Assembly (NCBI RefSeq): GCF_018614775.1 | Contig: NZ_JAGGOF010000105.1 | Location: 1 to 38,195, forward strand | Direction: 5' to 3' | Length of the DNA: 38,195 nt | From: Pseudomonas fluorescens | GTDB taxonomy: Bacteria > Pseudomonadota > Gammaproteobacteria > Pseudomonadales > Pseudomonadaceae | Part shown: in pieces, positions 1-6,881 of the stretch | Position numbering within the stretch: position 1 is the stretch's first letter | Layout of the letters: the number at the start of each line of letters is the position of its first letter | Program-made: the position numbers and the translations under genes | The notes under the pieces: generated by a model | Told to the model about the DNA's origin: nothing | Database searches by the model: none | What the model saw: the letters and a program-made list of their open reading frames with translations, nothing else

Positions 1-16
1 GCGAGCCTGCTCGCGA
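1..16. repeat. Partial REP element at window edge
   Basis: The first bases form a GCGAGC...GCTCGC palindrome, matching the inner part of the REP elements at 2732, 4289 and 26509. It lies just downstream of the cysA stop codon. The rest of the element is outside the window. Confidence 0.6.
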
Positions 17-21
17 TGCTG

Positions 22-1011
22 CTAAAGGCTGGCGATTTTTTGCCAGACCTTGGGCTTGAAGAACAGCGTCTCGCCCTTCGCCAGGCCCACCAGGCTGTCA
101 TGATCCTTCACCACTTCGGCTTCGATCAGCTCGCTCTGGCCTTCCACCTTCAAGGTGACTCGGGTGGTGGCGCCCAATGGACGGATGTCCCGCACCTCGG
201 CGGCGTGGTGGTCTTCCAGTTCCGAGCGCGACAGCGAGACTTCATGAGGACGGAACAGCACATGGCGATCCTCGCCCAGGTGCAAGCGATTCGAATCACC
301 GAGGAAGTGGTAGACGAAATCGCTGGCCGGGTTCTCATACACGTCGCCCGGCGAGCCGATCTGCTCGATCACGCCCTTGTTCATCACCACGATCCGGTCG
401 GCGACTTCCATGGCCTCTTCCTGGTCGTGGGTCACGAACACCGACGTCAGGTTGATGTCCTCGTGCAGCCGCGCCAGCCAGCGACGCAGCTCCTTGCGAA
501 CCTTGGCGTCGAGGGCGCCGAAGGGTTCGTCCAAGAGCAACACCTTGGGCTCCACCGCGAGGGCGCGGGCCAGGGCGATGCGTTGGCGCTGGCCGCCGGA
601 GAGCTGCTCGGGGTAGCGGTCAGCGAGCCAATCCAATTGCACCATGTTCAGCAACTCATGGACCTTGGCCGCGATCTGGCTTTCGGTCGGACGCTGGTTT
701 TTCGGCTTCATGCGCAGGCCGAAGGCGACGTTGTCGAACACCGTCATGTGGCGGAACAGGGCGTAGTGCTGGAACACGAAACCGACGTTGCGATCACGTA
801 CGTCGTGACCGGAAACGTCCTCGCCGTGGAACACGATGTTGCCCTGGTCCGGGGTTTCGAGGCCGGCGATGATCCGCAGCAGGGTGGTCTTGCCACAACC
901 CGACGGGCCTAGCAGCGCCACCAGCTCGCCGCTCTGGATGTCCAGGCTGATGTCGTCCAGGGCCCTGAACGCGTTGAAATTCTTGCTGACGTTACGCACT
1001 TCGATCGACAT
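22..1011 (-). CDS. cysA: Sulfate/thiosulfate ABC transporter ATP-binding protein CysA
   Basis: This 329-aa protein is the ATPase that powers sulfate/thiosulfate import through the CysT-CysW membrane channel on the cytoplasmic face. The ABC signatures are all present: Walker A GPSGCGKT at about residues 35-42, signature LSGGQRQR near 136, Walker B VLLLDEPFGALD, and the H-loop in VTHDQEEA. A C-terminal TOBE-like regulatory segment follows (around FRPHEVSLSR). The start is supported by a GGAGGA ribosome site 6-11 nt upstream. It is the last gene of the oscA-sbp-cysT-cysW-cysA run and begins 3 nt after the cysW stop, so translational coupling is likely. In the family, expression follows sulfur starvation through CysB; that is inferred here from gene order. 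Confidence 0.96.
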   Translation of the reverse strand: MSIEVRNVSKNFNAFRALDDISLDIQSGELVALLGPSGCGKTTLLRIIAGLETPDQGNIVFHGEDVSGHDVRDRNVGFVFQHYALFRHMTVFDNVAFGLRMKPKNQRPTESQIAAKVHELLNMVQLDWLADRYPEQLSGGQRQRIALARALAVEPKVLLLDEPFGALDAKVRKELRRWLARLHEDINLTSVFVTHDQEEAMEVADRIVVMNKGVIEQIGSPGDVYENPASDFVYHFLGDSNRLHLGEDRHVLFRPHEVSLSRSELEDHHAAEVRDIRPLGATTRVTLKVEGQSELIEAEVVKDHDSLVGLAKGETLFFKPKVWQKIASL

Positions 1012-1014
1012 GAC

Positions 1015-1884
1015 TTATTCCTCCGAGCTGCTGTCGCGCAGGCGGTTGATTCGGTTTTCGCTCCACTGCTTGAGCAGCAGGATGAAGAGCGCCAGGATCA
1101 GCAACAGGCTCGCCACGGCGAACGCGGCCACGTGGTTGTATTCGTTGTAGAGGATCTCGACGTGCAGCGGCAGGGTGTTGGTCACCCCGCGGATGTGCCC
1201 TGATACCACCGACACCGCGCCGAACTCGCCCATGGCCCGGGCGGTACACAGCACCACGCCATAGATCAGCCCCCACTTGATGTTCGGCACGGTGACATGC
1301 CAGAACATCTGCCAGCCATTGGCGCCCAGCAGGCGCGCGGCCTCTTCTTCCTGGGTGCCCTGCTCCTGCATCAGCGGGATCAGTTCCCGGGCCACGAACG
1401 GCACGGTGACGAAAATCGTCGCCAGGACGATGCCCGGCAGCGCGAACACGATCTGGATGTCGTGGTCCGACAGCCACGGTCCGAACAACCCCTGGGCGCC
1501 GAACATCAACACATAGACCAGACCGGCGATCACCGGCGACACCGAGAACGGCAGGTCGATCAGCGTCACCAGCATGCTCTTGCCACGGAATGAATACTTG
1601 CTCACGCACCAGGCGGCACTGACGCCGAACACCAGGTTCAGCGGCACCGAAATCAGCACTGCGATCACCGTCAACTTCAACGCCGACAGCGCGTCGGGTT
1701 CGAAGATCGCGGTGAAGAATGCTCCCAGGCCGAGCTTCAGGCCCTGGGATACCACAATGAACAATGGCAACAACAAGAACAGCGCAAAAACCAGCCAGCC
1801 AAAGCCGATCAGCACGCGCCGCGATGCCGCACTGCCACGCCGGGCGGCGTTGGTGGAGGCTGCGGAAATAGACGATTGGGACAT
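1015..1884 (-). CDS. cysW: Sulfate/thiosulfate ABC transporter permease CysW
   Basis: This 289-aa inner-membrane protein is one of the two channel subunits of the sulfate importer. It has about six hydrophobic segments. The EAA coupling loop that contacts the ATPase is recognisable (EEEAARLLGANGW). The GEFGAVSVVSGHIRG stretch is typical of CysW. A strong AAGGAGG ribosome site precedes the ATG at 1884. It lies 12 nt after cysT and 3 nt before cysA, in one operon. Assignment as CysW rather than CysT rests on these motifs and on gene order. Confidence 0.95.
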   Translation of the reverse strand: MSQSSISAASTNAARRGSAASRRVLIGFGWLVFALFLLLPLFIVVSQGLKLGLGAFFTAIFEPDALSALKLTVIAVLISVPLNLVFGVSAAWCVSKYSFRGKSMLVTLIDLPFSVSPVIAGLVYVLMFGAQGLFGPWLSDHDIQIVFALPGIVLATIFVTVPFVARELIPLMQEQGTQEEEAARLLGANGWQMFWHVTVPNIKWGLIYGVVLCTARAMGEFGAVSVVSGHIRGVTNTLPLHVEILYNEYNHVAAFAVASLLLILALFILLLKQWSENRINRLRDSSSEE

Positions 1885-1896
1885 GTTCGCGCCTCC

Positions 1897-2715
1897 TTAT
1901 GGGGTTTCGATGCGCCGCTGCAGCAGATTGATCAGCAGCAACAGGACGAAGGAAACCACCAGCATCAGCACGCCGATGGAGGTGGCACCGGTGTAGTCGT
2001 ACTGGTCGAGCTTGACCATGATCAGCAGCGGCAGGATCTCGGTTTTCATCGGCATGTTGCCGGCGATGAAAATCACCGAGCCGTACTCGCCCACGCCCCG
2101 GGCAAACGCCAGCGCGAAGCCGGTCAACCAGGCCGGCAATAACGCCGGTACGAGGATGTGGCGAAACACTTGCCACGGCTTGGCACCCAGGCAGGCGGCA
2201 GCCTCTTCGACTTCACGGGGGATATCGGCCAGCACCGGCTGCACCGTGCGCACCACGAACGGCAGCGTCACGAAGGTCAGCGCCAGGGTGATGCCCAGCG
2301 GGGTGTAAGCGATCTTGAAACCGAGGTCGGTAGCAAACTGGCCGACCAGGCCGGTCGGCGCGTACAACGCCGTCAAGGCGATGCCGGCCACGGCGGTGGG
2401 CAGGGCGAAGGGCAAATCGATCATCGCGTCGATGATCTTGCGACCGGGGAAGGTGTAGCGCACCAGCACCCAGGCCAGCAATGTACCGATCACGCCGTTG
2501 ATGAGCGCGGCGTACAGCGCGGTGCCGAAACTGAGTTTCAAGGCTGCCAGCACCCGCAGTGCCGAGATGATCGCCCAGAACTGTTCCCAGGTGAGCTGGG
2601 CGGCATGCACGAACATCGCCGCCAGCGGTATAAGCACAATCAGACTGAGGTACACCAGAGTGTAGCCCAGCGTCAGCCCGAAGCCGGGTATGACGGGTGA
2701 GATGCGACGCGACAT
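1897..2715 (-). CDS. cysT: Sulfate/thiosulfate ABC transporter permease CysT (CysU)
   Basis: This 272-aa inner-membrane permease is the partner of CysW in the sulfate import channel. It has about six membrane segments, the EAA loop EEAAACLGAKPWQVF, and the GVGEYGSVIFIAGN stretch characteristic of CysT. An AAGGAC ribosome site precedes the ATG at 2715. It is separated from the upstream sbp gene by a REPIN (2732-2822), which could reduce downstream message relative to sbp. Higher amounts of binding protein than of channel would suit a periplasmic-binding-protein system, but that effect is inferred. Confidence 0.95.
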   Translation of the reverse strand: MSRRISPVIPGFGLTLGYTLVYLSLIVLIPLAAMFVHAAQLTWEQFWAIISALRVLAALKLSFGTALYAALINGVIGTLLAWVLVRYTFPGRKIIDAMIDLPFALPTAVAGIALTALYAPTGLVGQFATDLGFKIAYTPLGITLALTFVTLPFVVRTVQPVLADIPREVEEAAACLGAKPWQVFRHILVPALLPAWLTGFALAFARGVGEYGSVIFIAGNMPMKTEILPLLIMVKLDQYDYTGATSIGVLMLVVSFVLLLLINLLQRRIETP

Positions 2716-2731
2716 AAAAGTCCTTGGTTAA

Positions 2732-2822
2732 CTGTGGGAGCGAGCTTGCTCGCGATAGCGATGTATCTGCTAGATCAATGTTGACTGACAGACCGCTATC
2801 GCGAGCAGGCTCGCTCCCACAG
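2732..2822. repeat. REPIN (paired inverted REPs) between sbp and cysT
   Basis: Two REP palindromes in inverted orientation bound about 40 nt of unique sequence. The left arm starts CTGTGGGAGCGAGC and the right arm ends GCTCGCTCCCACAG. The whole unit could fold into one long hairpin. It occupies nearly all of the sbp-cysT spacer. Related copies occur at 11440 and 26509, with single copies at 4289 and the window edge. Confidence 0.85.
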
Positions 2823-2850
2823 GTTTTTGACTTGACTGACTGGCGAGAGC

Positions 2851-3864
2851 TTACTGCGCCTGATAGATCTGGTCGAACACACCACCGTCGTTGAAGAACT
2901 TCGGCTGGGCGGTTTTCCATCCGCCGAAGTCCTTGTCGATGGTCACCAGCTCCAGCTTCGGAAACTGCTGGGCGTACTTGGCGGCAACGTCCTTGTCACG
3001 CGGGCGATAGAAATTCTTCGCGGCGATTTCCTGACCAGCCGGGCTGTACAGGTGCTTGAGGTAGGCTTCGGCGATCTCGGCGTTGCCTTTTTTCTCGGCG
3101 TTCTTGTCCACGACCGCCACCGGCGGTTCAGCAAGGATCGACAGCGACGGCACGACGATGTCGAACTTGTCGGCGCCGCCGTCTTCCTTCAGCGCCAGGA
3201 ACGCTTCGTTTTCCCAGGCCAGCAACACATCGCCTTGGCCGTTGTTGACGAAGGTAATGGTCGAGCCACGGGCGCCGGTGTCGAGGATTGGCACGTGCTT
3301 GAACAACGCTTGCACATACGCCTTGGCCTTGGCTTCATCGCCACCATTGGCCTTCAAACCGTAGGCCCAGGCCGCGAGGAAGTTCCAGCGCGCACCGCCG
3401 GAAGTCTTCGGGTTCGGAGTGATGACCGACACATCATTCTTGATCAGGTCGCCCCAGTCCTTGATGCCCTTGGGATTGCCCTTGCGCACCAGGAACACGA
3501 TGGTGGACGTGTAGGGCGTGCTGGCGTCCGGCAGGCGCTTTTGCCAATCCACCGGCAAGGTCTTGCCCAATTTGGCGATTTCATCGATGTCACCGGCCAG
3601 GGCCAGGGTGACCACGTCGGCGCGCAGGCCATCGATCACCGCCCGGCCCTGCTTGCCCGAACCACCGTGGGACTGCTGGATTTTCACGCTGTCGTCCGGG
3701 TGCGCCTGCTTCCAGAAGCTGGCGAATTCGGCGTTGTAGTCCTGATACAGCTCGCGGGTCGGGTCGTAGGACACGTTGAGCAACTCGTAATCCTTGGCAA
3801 CCGCAGAACCTGCAAAAACAGCGCTGGCCAGGGCGGCCAAGGCATAACGGCGAATTGACGACAT
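2851..3864 (-). CDS. sbp: Periplasmic sulfate-binding protein Sbp
   Basis: This 337-aa secreted protein binds sulfate in the periplasm and delivers it to CysTWA. The N-terminus has a Sec signal (MSSIRRYALAALASAVFAGS, cleaved after about AVA). The mature protein opens with LLNVSYDPTRELYQDYN, the standard start of sulfate/thiosulfate binding proteins. The QSHGGSGKQ and TSGGARWNFLAAW stretches belong to the ligand pocket region in the family. The ATG at 3864 was chosen because AGGAG lies 8-9 nt upstream and the signal peptide begins there; an in-frame start 31 codons earlier has neither. It follows oscA and precedes the REPIN and cysT. Confidence 0.96.
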   Translation of the reverse strand: MSSIRRYALAALASAVFAGSAVAKDYELLNVSYDPTRELYQDYNAEFASFWKQAHPDDSVKIQQSHGGSGKQGRAVIDGLRADVVTLALAGDIDEIAKLGKTLPVDWQKRLPDASTPYTSTIVFLVRKGNPKGIKDWGDLIKNDVSVITPNPKTSGGARWNFLAAWAYGLKANGGDEAKAKAYVQALFKHVPILDTGARGSTITFVNNGQGDVLLAWENEAFLALKEDGGADKFDIVVPSLSILAEPPVAVVDKNAEKKGNAEIAEAYLKHLYSPAGQEIAAKNFYRPRDKDVAAKYAQQFPKLELVTIDKDFGGWKTAQPKFFNDGGVFDQIYQAQ

Positions 3865-3933
3865 GGTGAAAAGCTCCTGGAATTCTGGTTTCTTATGACT
3901 TCTGGCAGTTCGAATAGCCCTGAAAATCCCCCC

Positions 3934-3958
3934 TGTGGGAGCACAGCTTGCTCCCACA
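3934..3958. repeat. REP-like hairpin in oscA-sbp spacer
   Basis: A perfect 9-bp inverted repeat (TGTGGGAGC / GCTCCCACA) encloses a 7-nt loop. It lies 10 nt downstream of the oscA stop on the minus strand and about 70 nt before sbp. There is no U-tract, so it looks more like a REP-derived mRNA stem than a terminator. Confidence 0.7.
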
Positions 3959-3968
3959 GCCCCACTTT

Positions 3969-4151
3969 TCAGGACGGCTTATGGCTCGGCTGCTGCAAGC
4001 GGAATTTTTCCTTGCGCTCGATCTGCACCACTTGCGCGTTGTGCACGGTGATTTCCACCGCACCAAAACGCAGGTCGCGCAATGCGCTCTGGATCTCACG
4101 CAAGATGGTTGCTTCGTCCTGGCCGTCAACGCTACGTAGGGATGCGCTCAT
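3969..4151 (-). CDS. oscA: OscA/YezD-like small protein (DUF2292)
   Basis: This 60-aa protein looks like the small DUF2292 (YezD) family. Its body is LREIQSALRDLRFGAVEITVHNAQVVQIERKEK, cut here only for reference: a helix followed by two strands, with no membrane segment. In Pseudomonas, oscA next to sbp has been linked to organosulfur use and the sulfur-starvation response, including under chromate. The biochemical role is not known to me. The ATG at 4151 was preferred over one 13 codons earlier because AAGGAG lies 9 nt before it. It is the first gene of the sulfate operon and sits downstream of the inverted repeat at 4229-4253. Confidence 0.85.
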   Translation of the reverse strand: MSASLRSVDGQDEATILREIQSALRDLRFGAVEITVHNAQVVQIERKEKFRLQQPSHKPS

Positions 4152-4228
4152 GCTGCTGCTCCTTGAATGAATGCCAGGCAGTGGCGGCACTGCTTGCGGC
4201 GTGGGAGCAATACTAGATAAACGCAGAT

Positions 4229-4253
4229 ATTCTTAAAAAGACTATTTAAGAAT
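4229..4253 (-). promoter_or_regulatory. AT-rich inverted repeat upstream of oscA, candidate operator
   Basis: A perfect 9-bp inverted repeat, ATTCTTAAA / TTTAAGAAT, with a 7-nt spacer lies about 80-100 nt upstream of the oscA ATG in a strikingly AT-rich stretch. The position and composition suit a LysR-type site such as CysB, which controls sulfate genes in gamma-proteobacteria. This is inference; no site has been tested. Confidence 0.5.
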
Positions 4254-4288
4254 TTTTATATAACCAAAACCAAATAAAAACCACATAA

Positions 4289-4312
4289 CTGTGGGAGCGA
4301 GCCTGCTCGCGA
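4289..4312. repeat. Single REP element upstream of oscA
   Basis: A lone CTGTGGGAGCGAGCCTGCTCGCGA unit has the same sequence family as the REPIN arms, but no inverted partner nearby. The stretch 4152-4541 holds only this element, the inverted repeat at 4229 and presumed divergent promoters. The open frame at 4246-4434 crosses these and has no coding character. Confidence 0.75.
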
Positions 4313-4541
4313 AGCAATCTGTCAGCAGCTGACTTCTCACCTGGCACACCACCGCACGATCCAACCGCGCAATAAATACCCCAAATTGTAGGAAAAGGCG
4401 CATCTGGACCTACGAACTTTCCTATTCGCTGCAAAACTCCCCCGCGCCGGGATTGCCCTCATCAGCGCCTCATCGTCTTATTCATTGCTCCTCCGGACAG
4501 GGCAACGCGGCCCAGCCGACGACATCCCTTGAATAGGAACC

Positions 4542-5078
4542 ATGAAAATGACCGCCCCCTCACTGCCCCGATACACCAACGAAGCCTCTACTGAATACCT
4601 CAGCCACCTGGACGACATTTACTTCGAGCAGGACCGGCTGGAGGGTCGCGACGAACAAGGCGCAGCACTGCTCAAGCAACAACAGGCCTACGCCAAAGCC
4701 CATCCGCCAATCGCCATCTACCGAGTGGCCACCGAGGGCAGCCAGACCCGTAACGGCGGGACGATCCAGCAGGCTTCATCGCGGCTGGTATTCACATTGG
4801 ACGGGCGCCAGCGACGCGCCGCGCAGAAAGGCGATCACGTCGTGTATGCCGACGGCAGCACGGCGCGGATCGTTACCGGGGCCGGAAAAGGCAACACCCA
4901 TATTGCATTGGTCGGCAGCCGTCTTAGTAGCGGCGATGAAATCATCGATACACCCCAGAGAACCCTGATCATCATCCTGCGTGAAGGCGTGCCGAGGGCG
5001 GTGGATTTCCTGCCTGCAATCGGGCCAGTAGAGGGCCGCCATCTGCGTTTGGTCAAACGCCAGGAGACCGCCCGGTGA
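4542..5078 (+). CDS. PAAR-domain protein, first of a tandem pair (T6SS)
   Basis: This 178-aa protein has an N-terminal helical part (residues 1-60) and then a PAAR-like domain (about 62-150). The PAAR part shows the two halves usual in Pseudomonas: RVATEGSQTRNGGTI, then KGDHVVYADGSTARIVTGAG and ALVGSRLSSGDEIIDTPQ. PAAR proteins cap the VgrG spike of the type VI secretion system and carry cargo effectors. No toxic domain is visible. An AGGAA ribosome site precedes the ATG. The stop overlaps the GTG start of the next gene. No hcp, vgrG or tss genes are in the window, so this is an orphan cassette that must use T6SS machinery encoded elsewhere. Confidence 0.78.
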   Translation: MKMTAPSLPRYTNEASTEYLSHLDDIYFEQDRLEGRDEQGAALLKQQQAYAKAHPPIAIYRVATEGSQTRNGGTIQQASSRLVFTLDGRQRRAAQKGDHVVYADGSTARIVTGAGKGNTHIALVGSRLSSGDEIIDTPQRTLIIILREGVPRAVDFLPAIGPVEGRHLRLVKRQETAR

Positions 5079-6487
5079 ACATGGGTTACTACATCGGCCT
5101 GGGCGACAAGACCACCTGCGGCGGGACAGTCCTGGATGGCGATCCGAGGATCAACCTGTACGGCCTCCTTCACGCCTGCCAAGGCGATCGCGTCTCCTGC
5201 GGAAAGGATGGGGAAACTTACCGAATCATCGGCGGAATTTCCCACATGATCAGCCATGGCCGGCTCATGGCGGGTACGCTGGACAGCCGCAGCGGATGCC
5301 CGTGCAACGCCCAACTGCTCCCTTCGGTGTTCACGGCCACCTACAGGAATGAAGCCCCCGTTGCGCCAACCACCCGAGCCGCGCAACCGACTACACCGCC
5401 TGCCACCCGCACACCCGCGACGCCGCGCCAATCCAGCTTGGCCCCATCGAACGACCCGCCGCCAGTGGTATCCAATCGAGTCGAACCACAGGAACCGGGC
5501 TTCTACGTCGTCCCCGCAAGCGTGACCCGCGAAGCCCTGGAAGCCACGCTGTTCCCATCGCCCGACCCGGCGGTGATGCGTAAGTTTCGGGCACTGAACC
5601 CTCATCAAGGTGTGGTCAAGGCGGGTTCGATGATCGTGCTGAGCGATCCGAAGAATCTGCAATGCAGCCGGGAGGAAGCCCTGGTGATGGCCGCTGCCGA
5701 AACGGTGAACGCAGCCCTTGAGGACCTGACACCGGAGCAGGCTGACTTCATGCATCGCCACGCGGCCGAGATCGCCAGTTTCACCGGCCAGACGTCAACC
5801 TGGCTCGGCGTCAGCGCGGTGATGATGGAAAAACATCTGAACAGCCTGCGCGACACCCTCCAGGCAATGGAGCGCTTGCATCAGGAAAGCTTTCGCCAAC
5901 ACGGCCATCTCAAGTCACCGCAGTTCTTCGCCGAGCGCAAGCTGCTACTCGCCCAATTGGATGCGCACCTGCTCAATTCCACCCGCCTGCGCGGCCAGAC
6001 CAGCCTCGGCGACCACCCCAAGCTGAAAACCGCCTTGGGTATTTCCAGCAGAAGCTTGGTGCACCACTGGAACAGGGCGGGTGCGCCGGGGCAGATACCG
6101 GGTTATGCGACGCATGTGGCGGCGACCAGCCGTGCCGCTAAATATATGCAAATGGGCGGACATATCGGCATTGGAGTTGGCGCCGTTTCTTCGTTGCTGG
6201 CGATTCAGGCTGTATGTAATGAGGGCTCTGAGGCGGCTTGCGAGAAAGTTAGATTTACTGAAACTGGAAAGTTTGTGGGATCTACGGTCGGAGGGGGGCT
6301 AGTTGGGTGGATCGGTAAAACTGCAAGCAACTCGATCTGTTTGAGACTTGGCCGTAATACACGCGGCGTTGGGTGGGTTGTTTGCGTTGTGGCATTGACA
6401 GGGGCGGCGGCGTGGGAAGGCTCAAGTTTTGGTGGTGAGGCGGGCGAACACATAGGCGATAAGATATATGAGCACGTAGTGCCATGA
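5075..6487 (+). CDS. PAAR-fused T6SS effector with glycine-rich membrane C-terminus
   Basis: This 470-aa protein looks like a modular secreted toxin. Residues 4-85 are a PAAR domain (IGLGDKTTCGGTVLDGD, CQGDRVSCG, SHGRLMAGT). Residues 92-135 are a Pro/Thr-rich linker. About 142-192 resembles LysM (FYVVPASVTREAL ... LNPHQGVVKAGSMIVLSD). About 200-310 is helical. Residues 358-450 hold two or three hydrophobic, glycine-spaced segments (GGHIGIGVGAVSSLLA, GSTVGGGLVGWIG, GVGWVVCVVALTGAAA). A glycine-zipper C-terminus suggests insertion into a target-cell membrane; this is inference. The GTG at 5075 is preferred to the ATG at 5081 because CAGGAG lies 8 nt upstream. The DNA becomes visibly more AT-rich after about 6130, common for swapped toxin tips. 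Its stop overlaps the next gene by 4 nt (ATGA). Confidence 0.75.
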   Translation: MNMGYYIGLGDKTTCGGTVLDGDPRINLYGLLHACQGDRVSCGKDGETYRIIGGISHMISHGRLMAGTLDSRSGCPCNAQLLPSVFTATYRNEAPVAPTTRAAQPTTPPATRTPATPRQSSLAPSNDPPPVVSNRVEPQEPGFYVVPASVTREALEATLFPSPDPAVMRKFRALNPHQGVVKAGSMIVLSDPKNLQCSREEALVMAAAETVNAALEDLTPEQADFMHRHAAEIASFTGQTSTWLGVSAVMMEKHLNSLRDTLQAMERLHQESFRQHGHLKSPQFFAERKLLLAQLDAHLLNSTRLRGQTSLGDHPKLKTALGISSRSLVHHWNRAGAPGQIPGYATHVAATSRAAKYMQMGGHIGIGVGAVSSLLAIQAVCNEGSEAACEKVRFTETGKFVGSTVGGGLVGWIGKTASNSICLRLGRNTRGVGWVVCVVALTGAAAWEGSSFGGEAGEHIGDKIYEHVVP

Positions 6488-6873
6488 CTAGCATCGACAC
6501 TTGGCCCTTATGGATTGCCTTGATTGTTTCTGGCGGCTGGTTACTACTGGGCATCATAGGTCTGATATTCAATCTGTACCTGAACCACCGGCATATGGAC
6601 GCAATGATGGAAGCCTTGAAAAACAGCCGCTACATCTATATCTGGGGCCCCGCATGGCGGAAGCGGGGGTGGTTTGGGGCTTTGTCCTTGACCTCCAAAA
6701 TTGCCGGTATGGTGTTGTGGCCGAAAGCATCGATCCACATCGGTGAAGCCGATGCCGATGATATTGCAAACTTCCCGCCCTACCTGAAGCGACTTTTGGT
6801 GATCGATATGACAGTAATGATCATCGCCCTCACCTGGATGATCATTGCAGTCGTATTGATCAAATCTAGATAA
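6484..6873 (+). CDS. Two-TM membrane protein, candidate effector immunity protein
   Basis: This 129-aa protein has a hydrophobic segment at about residues 8-31 (WIALIVSGGWLLLGIIGLIF) and another at 107-126 (IDMTVMIIALTWMIIAVVLI), with a polar middle containing KNSRYIYIWGPAWRKRG. I do not recognise a named family. The ATGA overlap with the upstream PAAR-toxin gene and the inner-membrane topology fit an immunity protein guarding the producer's own inner membrane against a pore-forming effector. That is inferred from position. The next gene is convergent and only 8 nt away. Confidence 0.65.
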   Translation: MTSIDTWPLWIALIVSGGWLLLGIIGLIFNLYLNHRHMDAMMEALKNSRYIYIWGPAWRKRGWFGALSLTSKIAGMVLWPKASIHIGEADADDIANFPPYLKRLLVIDMTVMIIALTWMIIAVVLIKSR

Positions 6874-6881
6874 CCCCCCAA

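Noticed and set aside
4246..4434. Minus-strand frame of 62 codons upstream of oscA
   Set aside because: It crosses a REP element and the AT-rich promoter region, and has no ribosome site or protein features.
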